Source: Clostridia bacterium
Lineage (GTDB): Bacteria > Bacillota_E > SLMV01 > PUMD01
Length of the DNA: 15,192 nucleotides
Direction: 5' to 3'
Assembly (NCBI GenBank): GCA_003562655.1
Contig: PWUC01000218.1
Location: 1-15,192 of the forward strand
Shown piece after piece: positions 14,964 to 15,192 of the stretch (position 1 is the stretch's first letter; every line of letters starts with the position of its first letter). The position numbers and the translations under genes were made by a program. The notes beneath the pieces are model-generated. The model was not told where the DNA came from. It made no database searches and saw only the letters and a program-made list of their open reading frames with translations.

Positions 14964-14993
14964 ATTTTAGGATCCTGAGAAATTATTTATGAA
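14964..14993 (-). promoter_or_regulatory. Possible promoter of the lipoprotein gene
   Basis: On the minus strand TTCATA (14993-14988) and TAAAAT (14969-14964) are 18 bases apart in an A+T-rich patch just upstream of the gene. The predicted start point would leave a leader of only about 12 bases and cut close to the ribosome-binding site, which weakens the call. Confidence 0.35.
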
Positions 14994-15192
14994 TGCACCA
15001 CCTTACCCGTGTGGACAGCACCTGAGGGGCCTGGCCGGAGATGACCCTCGGTCTGAGTGTGCAGCACCCGGCCCGTAAAACCTGGTGCACCACTCGGGTA
15101 CAGGGCACTGCATCTGATCGCGCTCACCGGCCGTGAGACGCCGGGTTGCCCTTCGGCCCACAGCTCCCCCTCGGCCCTCGTTGAAGCTGGCG
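14994..15192. other. Right-end region with no supported gene
   Basis: About 200 G+C-rich bases to the window edge. The only open frame starting inside it with an ATG (15041) is short and lacks a ribosome-binding site. I see small dyads only (for example CTCAC/GTGAG near 15123) and no recognised RNA gene. Confidence 0.4.

Noticed and set aside
14946..15192. RNA gene (RNase P, tmRNA) at the right end, minus strand
   Set aside because: The conserved cores of these RNAs are absent; resemblance was limited to GC-rich short runs.

Overview
The window is a G+C-rich stretch of bacterial chromosome. It is densely coded, has strong Shine-Dalgarno (GGAGG-type) sites and uses GTG, TTG and ATG starts. 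I see no phage, insertion sequence, CRISPR, tRNA or rRNA. The formate--tetrahydrofolate ligase (Fhs) is of the longer, about 590-residue form. That and the GldA/GldF/GldG-like and DRG-like genes fit an anaerobic or acetogen/syntroph-like bacterium with C1 metabolism. The phylum cannot be fixed from this sequence alone.

Layout, left to right: (1) Plus-strand manganese-type ABC uptake operon: the 3' part of a solute-binding protein, its ATPase and its permease (2-2678). (2) A 400-base gap with a possible 52-codon ORF and a clear intrinsic terminator serving the minus-strand gene beyond it. (3) Minus-strand fhs (3083-4846). Upstream of it, also on the minus strand, are two overlapping small genes: a membrane-anchored protein with an LEA14/WHy-like domain (5441-5941) and a four-helix membrane protein (5020-5454). 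(4) About 1 kb without a convincing standard gene (5942-6968). It holds a perfect inverted repeat, two very short ORFs (the first with a strong ribosome-binding site) and a TATAAT box just before the next operon. (5) Plus-strand Gld-like ABC operon: ATPase, ABC-2 permease, a large membrane-anchored auxiliary protein and a triplicated DUF4340 protein (6975-11685), all overlapping or closely spaced, closed by a 9-bp GC hairpin. (6) Plus-strand trio: a DRG/Obg-like GTPase with a C-terminal TGS domain, a 255-residue conserved-looking protein of unknown function, and a metallo-beta-lactamase-fold hydrolase (11799-14373). (7) A convergent minus-strand lipoprotein gene (14379-14945) whose last codons lie inside a perfect 10-bp hairpin, then 247 bases with no gene that I can support.

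The genes read as ordinary housekeeping and envelope operons rather than a defence or mobile island. The parts with least precedent are the TGS-GTPase / unknown / MBL trio, the WHy-domain plus four-helix membrane pair, the Gld-like operon with its triplicated DUF4340 partner, and the unexplained 1-kb gap. Functions are assigned from motifs read by eye; no database search was possible.
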